Positions 7,736-15,457 of a DNA stretch of 64,000 nucleotides are shown here, in pieces (position 1 is the stretch's first letter; each line of letters begins with the position of its first letter). The notes under the pieces are model-generated. The model made no database searches, had not been told where the DNA came from, and saw nothing but the letters and a program-made list of their open reading frames with translations. Position numbers and translations under genes: made by a program. The stretch is from Longimicrobiales bacterium (GTDB lineage: Bacteria > Gemmatimonadota > Gemmatimonadetes > Longimicrobiales > Gaopeijiaceae), in NCBI GenBank assembly GCA_958295645.1, contig OY282361.1, positions 2,632,501 to 2,696,500 on the forward strand, read 5' to 3'.

Positions 7736-9135
7736 CCTTCCTCGAACTCCTCGTCCGACAGCCGGAACGTCTTGATCAGTTCGGGGTCGGTCTCGGCGCC
7801 CAGCAGGCGGCCGGCCAGGTATTCGCCGATCACGGGGCCGAACTTGAAGCCTTCGGCGGAGCCCCCGCCCGCCAGCCACACGTTGTCGAAGTCGGGGTGG
7901 TGGTCGAAGAAGAAGTTGCGGGTGACCGACACTTCGTAGTGGCAGGAGCGGGTCTCGCTGACCGGAGCCTCGGCCAGCCCCGGGAAGCGTTCCTTCACGA
8001 ACTTGAGAGGGCGTTCCAGGTCTTCCGGCGTGAGCCAGCGGCGGCTGGTGTCGGGGTCGTCGGGGGGACGGCCGCCGGTTCGGACGCGGAAGCCTCGGTT
8101 GTCCGGCGCGAGGGCGGGCCAGCCGGTGACGCCGGGGAAGTTGTAGCTGGGCAGGTTGGGATAGCTGTAGCGGTTGTCGCCGGGGGGCGTGCGCAGGTAG
8201 GCGACGTTGCCGATGGGAATGCGGAGCCGCTTGCCCATGAGTTCGGGGAACGCCTTCGGGTACCAGGGGCCGAGCGCGAAGACGTAGGCGCCGGCCGAGA
8301 AGGACTCTTCGGGGCGCAGCTGGAGCGCGTCGAGGGAGCGTCCGGTGCGCCCTCCCATGGCCGCGTGGGCGGTCTTGACCTCGCCGCCCGCCTGGCGGAA
8401 GACTTTCGCGACCGATTCGATCGCCCGGCGGGCGCGCACGACCCCGGCGTCGAACTCGTGCAGGGCGACGGTGATGCCGGACAGGTCGATGACGGGCCAA
8501 CGCCGACCCACCTCTTCCGCATCCAACACTTCGTAACCCACGCCCACTTGGTCCCAGTTCGCCCGCGTCTCCTCCATGAAGTCCGTCCACTCGTCGCGCA
8601 TGATCAGGTCCGAGGTCGTGAAGAACACGCGGGGGAGCATCATGTCCTGCCATTCTTCGTCCCACGCGTTCCACTTCTCGATGGCGCGCTTGGCCCACCG
8701 CGTCCAGAGCAGGCCGTGGGCGCGGCCTCCGTATCCGGTGCGGACGCCCCGGGTCTCGCCGCCCGAGGTGGCACGCGAGTTGGCCGGGCCGTACTGGTCC
8801 AGGAGCGCGACCTGCGCACCTGCTTGCTGGAGATGGAGTGCCGTCCAGGCCCCGAACGCGCCTGCCCCGACGACCGCGAAGTCCGGACGCTGGCCGGATC
8901 GGATTGCCGGGGATGCCTTCTGGGAGCCCTTGGACGCGAGCGCCGGGGGCGTTCCGCTTGCACCACGAGGCGTCGCGCCCGCCAAGGCCGCGCCCGCCCC
9001 CGCGGCGGCGACGCGCAAGAACCCGCGGCGGCCGACTGCCGGGCGCCCGCCTTCCCCGAGTTCACGGCCTCTGCCGTCCGGGCTCCCGTCCGCGGGCGAC
9101 TCGGACGTTCGGCCCGTCTCCCCGCGCCTGCTCAC
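7732..9135 (-). CDS. Tat-exported sarcosine-oxidase-like FAD-dependent amine oxidoreductase
   Basis: GTG 9135 overlaps the stop of the cytochrome gene (GTGA). The 467-residue protein has a Tat signal (GRRGFLRVAAAGAGAALAG), then an FAD Rossmann motif VVGAGAFGAW, the GGETRGVRTGYG segment, and a late SCHYEVSVTRNFFFDHHP motif. In monomeric sarcosine oxidase relatives the Cys of this motif is the residue that binds flavin covalently. It is followed by GGGSAEGFKFGPVIGEYLAG. It therefore belongs to the DAO superfamily, sarcosine oxidase/N-methyltryptophan oxidase branch, oxidising N-methyl or secondary amines. Export by Tat plus coupling to a c-type cytochrome lipoprotein suggests a periplasmic dehydrogenase donating electrons to cytochrome rather than a cytosolic oxidase (inference). 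The substrate is unknown. Confidence 0.88.
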   Translation of the reverse strand: MSRRGETGRTSESPADGSPDGRGRELGEGGRPAVGRRGFLRVAAAGAGAALAGATPRGASGTPPALASKGSQKASPAIRSGQRPDFAVVGAGAFGAWTALHLQQAGAQVALLDQYGPANSRATSGGETRGVRTGYGGRAHGLLWTRWAKRAIEKWNAWDEEWQDMMLPRVFFTTSDLIMRDEWTDFMEETRANWDQVGVGYEVLDAEEVGRRWPVIDLSGITVALHEFDAGVVRARRAIESVAKVFRQAGGEVKTAHAAMGGRTGRSLDALQLRPEESFSAGAYVFALGPWYPKAFPELMGKRLRIPIGNVAYLRTPPGDNRYSYPNLPSYNFPGVTGWPALAPDNRGFRVRTGGRPPDDPDTSRRWLTPEDLERPLKFVKERFPGLAEAPVSETRSCHYEVSVTRNFFFDHHPDFDNVWLAGGGSAEGFKFGPVIGEYLAGRLLGAETDPELIKTFRLSDEEFEEG

Positions 9136-9683
9136 GATCCCGACCCGGGAGGGGCGACTCGCACTTCCCGCATGGGCGAGTCGGCAGACAAGTCCGCCGG
9201 TCCGGCCGCGTGTCCGTTCATCTTCAGGATGTAGGCCAGGACGTCCAAGTAGACTGTCTCCTCCAGACCTCCCGGGTTGTTGTCCGGCATGGTCGAGCGC
9301 ATGGTGCGAAACAGGGAGTAGACGGTTCGGCGGCCCCAGTTGGCTTGGAACCCTCGTCCGCGGAACTCGCCGGTCGTGTGGCACTCCGAGCAGGTTTCCT
9401 CGAAGGATGCCCTGCCGCGGCCTGCTTGAGACTCGGTGTAGATGCCGGCGTGGGCCGGTTCGGCCGCTCCGCCGGTTGGGTCGGTTCCGGTTGCGGCTTC
9501 AGATGCGGCTCCGGCCTCGGCCGACACGCTCGACTCGCCCGCTTCCGCTGGGGCTCCGGTGGCTTCCGGCCCCGTTTCCACGTCCAAAGTTCCGCCGGAT
9601 GCGCACCCCGCAACGCCCAAGCCCATGCCGAGACTCCACGCAACTGCTCCCGCCGCCGTCGCGGCCCGTCTGCGCCGCCTCAT
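9132..9683 (-). CDS. Lipoprotein c-type cytochrome, partner of the flavoprotein
   Basis: ATG 9683 has GGAGGGAC upstream. The product (183 aa) starts with a basic run, a hydrophobic helix and a lipobox-like GVAGC. A long Ala/Glu/Thr linker follows, then one haem site CSECH in a monohaem cytochrome c domain with a distal Met candidate in RTMRSTMPDNNPGG and the final helix YLDVLAYILKMNGH. The TMPxxNPGGL and VLAYILxxNG features are typical of cytochromes attached to periplasmic dehydrogenases. The start of the next gene overlaps its stop, so the pair is one transcript. It most likely takes electrons from the Tat-exported flavoprotein to the respiratory chain (inference from coupling). Confidence 0.85.
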   Translation of the reverse strand: MRRRRRAATAAGAVAWSLGMGLGVAGCASGGTLDVETGPEATGAPAEAGESSVSAEAGAASEAATGTDPTGGAAEPAHAGIYTESQAGRGRASFEETCSECHTTGEFRGRGFQANWGRRTVYSLFRTMRSTMPDNNPGGLEETVYLDVLAYILKMNGHAAGPADLSADSPMREVRVAPPGSGS

Positions 9684-9788
9684 GGACTGTCCCTCCGTTG
9701 CCGAGTAATGTATTAGCCGTGGCGCCGTCGGCAGTTCGCGCGCGACGCCGGGCGCCCGCATGTCCTTCCCCAATATAGAGGCCAGCCC
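9684..9788. promoter_or_regulatory. Divergent promoter region
   Basis: The 105 bases separate the start of the cytochrome gene (reverse) from the DUF4837 gene (forward). An AATATAGA stretch at about 9772-9779 could be the -10 of the forward gene only about 10 bases before its ATG. On the reverse strand TACATTAC around 9705-9712 is a possible -10. No clear -35 elements are seen. Confidence 0.3.
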
Positions 9789-10799
9789 ATGCGTAGTCGA
9801 AAGATCGCCCTGGTGGCCGCCGCAGCGTTGGCGGCCCAAGCCTGCGAGTCCAGAATGGTCGCCCTGGGCGACTACACCAGCATCATCGTCACGGCGTCCC
9901 CGGAGGTGTGGGCCGAGTTGGAGGAGCCGCTCACCCAGGCCATCGAGCGCACCGTCCTCACGGTTCGGGACGAGAAGACGTTCACGGTCACCTACCAGGA
10001 TCCGGCGGACGAGACGTGGTCGAGGCTCCGGCTCCTCAAGCAGCAGTTGATCATCGGCAAGCAGGGCGATTTCTGGGTCGATGCGGCGCTGGAGAAGACC
10101 AACGCGCCGGACTCGCTTCCCGGCGTCGCCCAGGCGGCCAACGTGTGGGCCCGCCAGCAGGCCGTCACGGTGGTGGTGCTGGGCGAAGCGGGCGCCGAGT
10201 CCATGCTGGGACTCCTCCCGTCCCTGGCCGACCTCTACGACGACTCCTACCGAGAGTGGGTGCACCAGAGGATGTTCGTGTCGGGCGCGAACACGAAACA
10301 GGCCGTCACGTTGCAGGAGGAACACGGCTTCAGTCTGCTGCTGCCGGACGTATACGAGTACACCGTGCAGGACTCCGTGCACATTTTCCGCAACGACAAT
10401 CCCAATCCGTGGGAACTCATTCGCCAGATCGCGGTCACTTGGCGGAGCCCCGTGCCTACCGAGGACGAAGGACAGGCGGACGACCTGCTTGCGTGGCGCG
10501 AGCGCATCGTCGAGGAACACTACAATTTCCCGCAGGTGACGAACATGACCCGCGCCGAGGGGAGCGCGGACTCGTTCAACGGACAGCCGTCCTATCGCAT
10601 TCAGGCGGTGTGGGAGAATCCGCCCGAAGCGCCGTTTCCAGCGGCCGGACCGTTCATCTTGCGCGCCGTGGTTTGCTTCTCCCAGGACCGCATGTACCTG
10701 ATCGACGCGTGGCTGTACGCCCCCGGCAAGGAGAAATACGAGTACATGATACAACTGGAGAAGATTTTGGAGTCCTTCTCTTGCGGAGACGCGCCGTAG
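9789..10799 (+). CDS. DUF4837 family lipoprotein
   Basis: ATG 9789 gives 336 residues. The N-terminus is a lipoprotein signal (basic MRSRK, Ala-rich helix, lipobox-like AAQACES). The rest follows the DUF4837 layout known from Bacteroidota and Gemmatimonadota. It starts with a region predicting GDYTSIIVTASPEVW, then KQQLIIGKQGDFW, a middle ENxWARQQAVTVVV-type strand, and a second half after RNDNPNPWELIRQIAVTW, ending with a strand-rich domain (FILRAVVCFSQDRMYLIDAW). The role of this family is not known. It is exported and probably membrane-anchored. It stands alone between a divergent promoter and dnaE, 74 bases upstream of the latter. Confidence 0.8.
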   Translation: MRSRKIALVAAAALAAQACESRMVALGDYTSIIVTASPEVWAELEEPLTQAIERTVLTVRDEKTFTVTYQDPADETWSRLRLLKQQLIIGKQGDFWVDAALEKTNAPDSLPGVAQAANVWARQQAVTVVVLGEAGAESMLGLLPSLADLYDDSYREWVHQRMFVSGANTKQAVTLQEEHGFSLLLPDVYEYTVQDSVHIFRNDNPNPWELIRQIAVTWRSPVPTEDEGQADDLLAWRERIVEEHYNFPQVTNMTRAEGSADSFNGQPSYRIQAVWENPPEAPFPAAGPFILRAVVCFSQDRMYLIDAWLYAPGKEKYEYMIQLEKILESFSCGDAP

Positions 10800-10872
10800 G
10801 AGGAGGCGGCCGCGCACTGCCACCCGCGTCCCAACTCGCCCACCCCATAGACTTCCTCCGAAGGCCCGCCCA

Positions 10873-13800
10873 TTGTCGTTCGTCCATCTTCACACGCATT
10901 CGGAGTACTCTCTTCTAGACGGCGCGAACCGGATTTCGGACTTGATCCGCAAGACCAAGGAATTCGAGATGCCGGCAGTCGCGCTCACGGACCACGGTTG
11001 CTTGTACGGGGCCTGGGATTTTCACAGGAAGGCGCGACGCGAGGGCGTCAAGCCTCTGATCGGGATGGAAGCCTACGTGGCGCCCGGCGATCGGCGCGAC
11101 CGCACGCACCAAGGATCAGGACCGGCGCGGGCGTATCACTTGGTGCTGCTGGCTCGCGACCACGAAGGCTACCGGAACTTGGTCAGACTGTCGTCGATCG
11201 GCTTCACGGAGGGGTTCTACTACCGGCCCCGGGTGGACAGGGAGGCGCTGGCGCGGCATTCGGAGGGCCTCGTGGTCACGTCGGCTTGCATGGCAGGCGA
11301 AGTGTGCAGACGCTTGCAGGAGAGGAATCGCGACGGCGCCAAGGAGGCCGCGCAGTGGTACGCGGAGGTCTTTCCGGACAGGTACTATCTGGAAGTGCAG
11401 GCCCATGGCACGGAAGGCCAAGCCGAACTCAACGAGCAGATCTTCGACTTGGCGGAGGAGCTTGGACTTCCAGTCGTGGCCACCAACGACTCGCATTTCC
11501 TGGAACACGGTCATCACGCGGCCCACGACGTGCTCGTGTGCATCGGCACGGCCAAGAACAGCGACGACCCGAGCCGGCTCATCTACGACGACGGCCTGTA
11601 CTTCAAGTCGCCGGAGGAGATGGCTGCGGCGTTTCCTGGCCATCCCGAGGTTGTCGAGAACACGCTGAAGATCGCCGCCGAGACGGACTTGGCGCTGGAG
11701 AGGCAGGTTCATCTGCCGACGTTTCCGCTGCCCGGAGGCTTCGACAGCGACGATTCGTACCTTGTGCACTTGGCCGAGCGGGGCGCGCGGAAGCTCTACG
11801 GCGCCGATCTCCCGGAGGAAGTGGCGCAACGGCTCAAGTACGAACTGGACGTCATCCTCAAGACGGGTTACGCCGGTTACTTCCTGATCACGTGGGACTT
11901 CATCCGCTGGGCGCGCGAAAAGGCGATACCGGTCGGCCCGGGCCGGGGGTCCGCGGCGGGATCGCTCGTGTCCTACTGCCTGGGAATCACCAAACTGGAC
12001 CCCCTGCAGCACGATCTCCTCTTCGAGCGGTTCCTGAATCCCGAGCGGATTTCGATGCCCGACATCGACATCGACTTCTGCTACGAGCGGCGGGGCGAGG
12101 TGATCGAATACGTCCGCGAGAAGTACGGACGCGACGCGGTGGGGCAGATCGTGACGTTCGGCACGCTGAAGAGCCGCGCGGTCATCAAGGACGTGGGCCG
12201 CGTGCTGGGGTTCGGGGCGGGGGAGACGGACCGCATCGCCAAGCAGATACCGAACCAGCCGGGCCAGAGCTATACGGTGAAGGAGGCCGTCGAGCATATC
12301 CGGAGCGTGAAGGACTTGTACGAGTCCGACGAGCGGCACAAGCGGCTGTTCGACTATGCCATGACGCTGGAGGGACTCTCGCGCCATGCTTCGGTTCACG
12401 CGGCGGGCGTGGTGATCGCTCCGGGGCCGTTGCAGGAATACGTCCCGGTCTGCACGCAGTCGCGGGGTGCGCGAAACGGCAACGGGTCCGCAAAGGGGCA
12501 CAGGAGCCAGGACGTGGTGACCCAGTACGACATGGGCTGTCTCGAAGACGCCGGGATGCTGAAGATGGACTTCCTGGGCCTCAAGACGCTGACGGTCGTC
12601 TTCGACGCGGTGCAGAGCGTGAGGAGTCGGCTGGGCCAGTTGCGCCATCCCGTTTCGGGCGACGTCTACGAGTCCGACACGATGGACGACCTGCCTCTGG
12701 ACGATGCGTCAGTGTACGACATGCTCGCGCAGGGGAACACTGCGGGCGTCTTCCAGTTCGAGTCGAACTTGGCCGCGGACAAGCTGCGCGCCATGCGTTG
12801 CGACCGCTTCGACGACTTGGTCGCCACCAACGCCCTCATTCGCCCCGGGCCGCTGGATTCGGGCATGACCGACCGCTACATCCGGCGCAAGCTGGGCCAG
12901 CAATCCGTTGCCTATCCTGCGCCGGGCCTGGAGGCCGTGCTGGCGCCCACCTTCGGCATCATCGTGTACCAAGAGCAGGTGACGCGCATAGCCAGCGAGC
13001 TGGCCGGCTACACGCTGGGCGAGGCGGACGTCTTTCGGAAGGCGATGGGGAAGAAGGATGCGGAGCTGATCGAGGCGGAGCTGGGACGCTTCAAGGAGCG
13101 CGCCGTCGAACGGGGGCTTCGCGCAGGGGCCGCGCGGATGCTGGCGGAGCAGATCGAGACGTTCGGGCGCTACGGGTTCAACAAGTCGCACTCGGTGGCG
13201 TATTCGGTGCTGTCGTACCAGACGGCCTGGCTGAAGCGGCACTATCCGGCCGACTTCATGGCGGCGCTGCTGTCCTCGGTGGTGGACAAGACGGACGACG
13301 TCGTGAAATACGTGGGCGAGTGCAAGGACATGGCCAGACGGGACGGTTTGGGGGGAGGCATCGAAGTCCTGCCGCCCGACGTGAACGAGTGCGACTGGAA
13401 GTTCACGGCGGTGCGGGACGACGCGATCCGTTTCGGACTGGGGGCCGTGAAGGGCGTGGGTTCCGCCGCCGTGGAGTCGATCCTGGCGGCCCGGGAGGAG
13501 GGCGCCGGGTTCGATAGCCTGCACGACCTGCTGGACAGGGTCGATCTCCAGGCCGTGAACAAGCGGGCCTGCGAGGCGCTGATTGCCGCGGGGGCGCTGG
13601 ACTCGCTGGGCAGCCGGGCCCGGCTCGTTGCTGCGCTGGAGACGCTCTACAGCGAGGCGCAGGCGAGGGAACGGGACGCAGAGCTGGGCCAGTGTTCGCT
13701 GTTCGGCGACGCGACGGGCGAAGTTGCGGCGCCGAAGCGCGAGCTCCCGACCGTGCCGGACTGGGACGAGCGGACGCGGCTGGCCCGGGAGAAGGAGGCG

Positions 13801-14418
13801 CTGGGCTTCTTCGTCTCGGGCCATCCCCTGGACCGGCACCGGGCGGTCGCGAGGCTCTTCGACGACTTGGGCCGGACGCCTCTGAAGGAGCGGATGGGGC
13901 GCAACGTGCAGTTCGCCTGCGTGGTGACCGGCGTGAGTCCGAAGGTCTCGCGGCGCGACGGTTCGGCCTGGGCCAAGATCGCGGTCGAGACCTTCAACGG
14001 GGTGGCCTCGGTGCTGGCGTTTCGCGACGCCTGGGCGAACCACCGCGAGGTCGTCGAGACGGACGCCGTGCTCCTGCTCCGGGGCAAGGTCAGCGATCGC
14101 GAGCGCGACGAGGAGGATCCGCCGGTGTTCCTGGACGAGGCGGAGATGCTCTCGGACGTGCCGGGCAGCGGTCGGCTGGCCGTGCGGATCGTCCTGGCCG
14201 GAGATTCGGCCTTGAGCGCGAAGGACTTCGCGGACGCGCGCGCGTTGATGGCGAAGCGGCCGGGGCGCGACGCCGTGGAGGTGGTGGCCAAGGGCGACAA
14301 CGGCGAAGCGGGAACGCGGTTGCGCTCGCGTTCGCTGAGGGTGTCGGGAGACGCGACGACGCTCGAGGGGCTGGAGGAGATCCTGGGGCAGGGCAGGGTG
14401 ACGCTGGCGCGGGCGTGA
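10873..14418 (+). CDS. dnaE: DNA polymerase III alpha subunit
   Basis: Full length (1181 aa), in line with bacterial DnaE1. The N-terminal PHP domain starts at the first residues (FVHLHTHSEYSLLDG). The palm carries PDIDIDF with the catalytic Asp pair around residues 397-401 and GPGRGSAAGSLV before it. The fingers and helix-hairpin-helix part contain QVTRIASELAGYTLGEAD, FRKAMGKKD and FNKSHSVAYS. The C-terminus has an OB-fold (VQFACVVTGVSPKVSRRDG) and a final small domain. The start codon is TTG 10873, since the conserved PHP domain begins immediately after it and no better start lies upstream. It is the replicative polymerase catalytic subunit. No holoenzyme partners lie adjacent, and no inactivating change is visible. 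Confidence 0.97.
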   Translation: MSFVHLHTHSEYSLLDGANRISDLIRKTKEFEMPAVALTDHGCLYGAWDFHRKARREGVKPLIGMEAYVAPGDRRDRTHQGSGPARAYHLVLLARDHEGYRNLVRLSSIGFTEGFYYRPRVDREALARHSEGLVVTSACMAGEVCRRLQERNRDGAKEAAQWYAEVFPDRYYLEVQAHGTEGQAELNEQIFDLAEELGLPVVATNDSHFLEHGHHAAHDVLVCIGTAKNSDDPSRLIYDDGLYFKSPEEMAAAFPGHPEVVENTLKIAAETDLALERQVHLPTFPLPGGFDSDDSYLVHLAERGARKLYGADLPEEVAQRLKYELDVILKTGYAGYFLITWDFIRWAREKAIPVGPGRGSAAGSLVSYCLGITKLDPLQHDLLFERFLNPERISMPDIDIDFCYERRGEVIEYVREKYGRDAVGQIVTFGTLKSRAVIKDVGRVLGFGAGETDRIAKQIPNQPGQSYTVKEAVEHIRSVKDLYESDERHKRLFDYAMTLEGLSRHASVHAAGVVIAPGPLQEYVPVCTQSRGARNGNGSAKGHRSQDVVTQYDMGCLEDAGMLKMDFLGLKTLTVVFDAVQSVRSRLGQLRHPVSGDVYESDTMDDLPLDDASVYDMLAQGNTAGVFQFESNLAADKLRAMRCDRFDDLVATNALIRPGPLDSGMTDRYIRRKLGQQSVAYPAPGLEAVLAPTFGIIVYQEQVTRIASELAGYTLGEADVFRKAMGKKDAELIEAELGRFKERAVERGLRAGAARMLAEQIETFGRYGFNKSHSVAYSVLSYQTAWLKRHYPADFMAALLSSVVDKTDDVVKYVGECKDMARRDGLGGGIEVLPPDVNECDWKFTAVRDDAIRFGLGAVKGVGSAAVESILAAREEGAGFDSLHDLLDRVDLQAVNKRACEALIAAGALDSLGSRARLVAALETLYSEAQARERDAELGQCSLFGDATGEVAAPKRELPTVPDWDERTRLAREKEALGFFVSGHPLDRHRAVARLFDDLGRTPLKERMGRNVQFACVVTGVSPKVSRRDGSAWAKIAVETFNGVASVLAFRDAWANHREVVETDAVLLLRGKVSDRERDEEDPPVFLDEAEMLSDVPGSGRLAVRIVLAGDSALSAKDFADARALMAKRPGRDAVEVVAKGDNGEAGTRLRSRSLRVSGDATTLEGLEEILGQGRVTLARA

Positions 14419-14568
14419 CGCAACGCCCGCATCCGGGGCGGTGCTGGACGTGTACGCGGCGACGAGCCTGGGCGCCGCCCGCATCTGGGCGGAGCCGGGC
14501 CGAAGCAATGTGGCTGGGAGCCGGCTCGGTTCTGCGGCTTGTCCGGCGGTGGCCCTTCCGTCCGGCGG

Positions 14569-15069
14569 CTACCCCCTCGGCCGACGGCGGACGCCTCTGC
14601 GCACCAGCGCGTCCAGCTTCTCGCGTTGGTCCGCGTTCAGCACCGCTTCGACGCCTTCCTTCAAGACGGCGAACGCCGGCGCGAGTTCGCGAACGGGGTT
14701 GCCGTACTTATCGCCCCACTCCCGGCGCGCTTGGCCGATCGCCGCCCGATCCCGGCTCGCCAGCAGCTCGCGCATCTTCCTCTGCAGGGCGGTCCAGCGA
14801 GCCAGCGTTTCGGTGTTGGCGGCTCGAAACTCGTCGGCCACGACCGTGATCCGCTCCTTCTGATCCGCGCTCAACGAAAGGCTGTCGGCCAGCGAGTCGA
14901 GTCCGCCGTTCAGATTGCGCCAGAGCGACTGGGCCTCCGCCATCGCTTGGTCTTGCGGGTTCAGGGCGCGCTGGGCCTCCGAGTCGGCCGGAACACCGAG
15001 GGCCGCGACCAGTCCTGCAACCAGGGCCGCGAGCAACGGGCGGAATCGCAACGGGAGTCGAGTCTTCAT
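14569..15069 (-). CDS. Spy/CpxP-like periplasmic protein
   Basis: ATG 15069 is backed by AAAGGAGAT 9 bases upstream. The 166-residue product has a cleavable signal peptide (hydrophobic run, cleavage near SEAQ) and is otherwise all helical. It contains SLSLSADQKERITVVADEF and VLNADQREKLDAL, which resemble the paired LTxxQ motifs of the Spy/CpxP family of periplasmic chaperones and stress sensors, here as LSxxQ/LNxxQ. A basic tail (RRGVRRRPRG) ends it. It may sense or buffer envelope stress or metals (family inference). It stands alone, convergent with dnaE, with a 150-base gap where I see no gene. Confidence 0.65.
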   Translation of the reverse strand: MKTRLPLRFRPLLAALVAGLVAALGVPADSEAQRALNPQDQAMAEAQSLWRNLNGGLDSLADSLSLSADQKERITVVADEFRAANTETLARWTALQRKMRELLASRDRAAIGQARREWGDKYGNPVRELAPAFAVLKEGVEAVLNADQREKLDALVRRGVRRRPRG

Positions 15070-15457
15070 GCTGGAATCTCCTTTTCTGGGAGGCCGGGCC
15101 TCCGGTCGGGACGAACGGCTCTGCGGACATGGACACGCGAGCCTGCCCGATCGTTAGATTAGGCAGGCGTTCGCCGGCTCCGAAGTCCCGACTCATGGGT
15201 CGTGCAGTCAGCCGAGGCCCAAGGCGCGTCCCCGGCCGGACTGGCAACGCTGATTGCAGGTGGAGCTTGGATATGCGACGCGAACGAACGACCTGCCGAT
15301 GTCGACCAACCCGTCGGCCTGAAGACCCGTCATGCCGGTTGCCGGAGCCGCAGACCGCCGCGCTGAACTTCGTCGGTGATCTCCTGAGCGGCCCATCCTT
15401 GCATGGGCGTGTCCCAAGCGAGTTGTTTCGACGACAGGTCATGGTCATCTTGCGGCC
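15070..15457. other. Divergent intergenic region
   Basis: 388 bases between the start of the Spy-like gene and that of the restriction-modification gene. It should contain both promoters. The GTTAGATTAGG run near 15153-15163 is the only AT-rich, promoter-like patch. The open frames that cross the stretch have Arg/Pro-rich translations without family features. Confidence 0.35.

Noticed and set aside
11116-12648. Long reverse-strand open frame inside dnaE
   Set aside because: Antisense to a conserved polymerase; GC-rich codon bias creates long shadow frames. Translation shows no family features.
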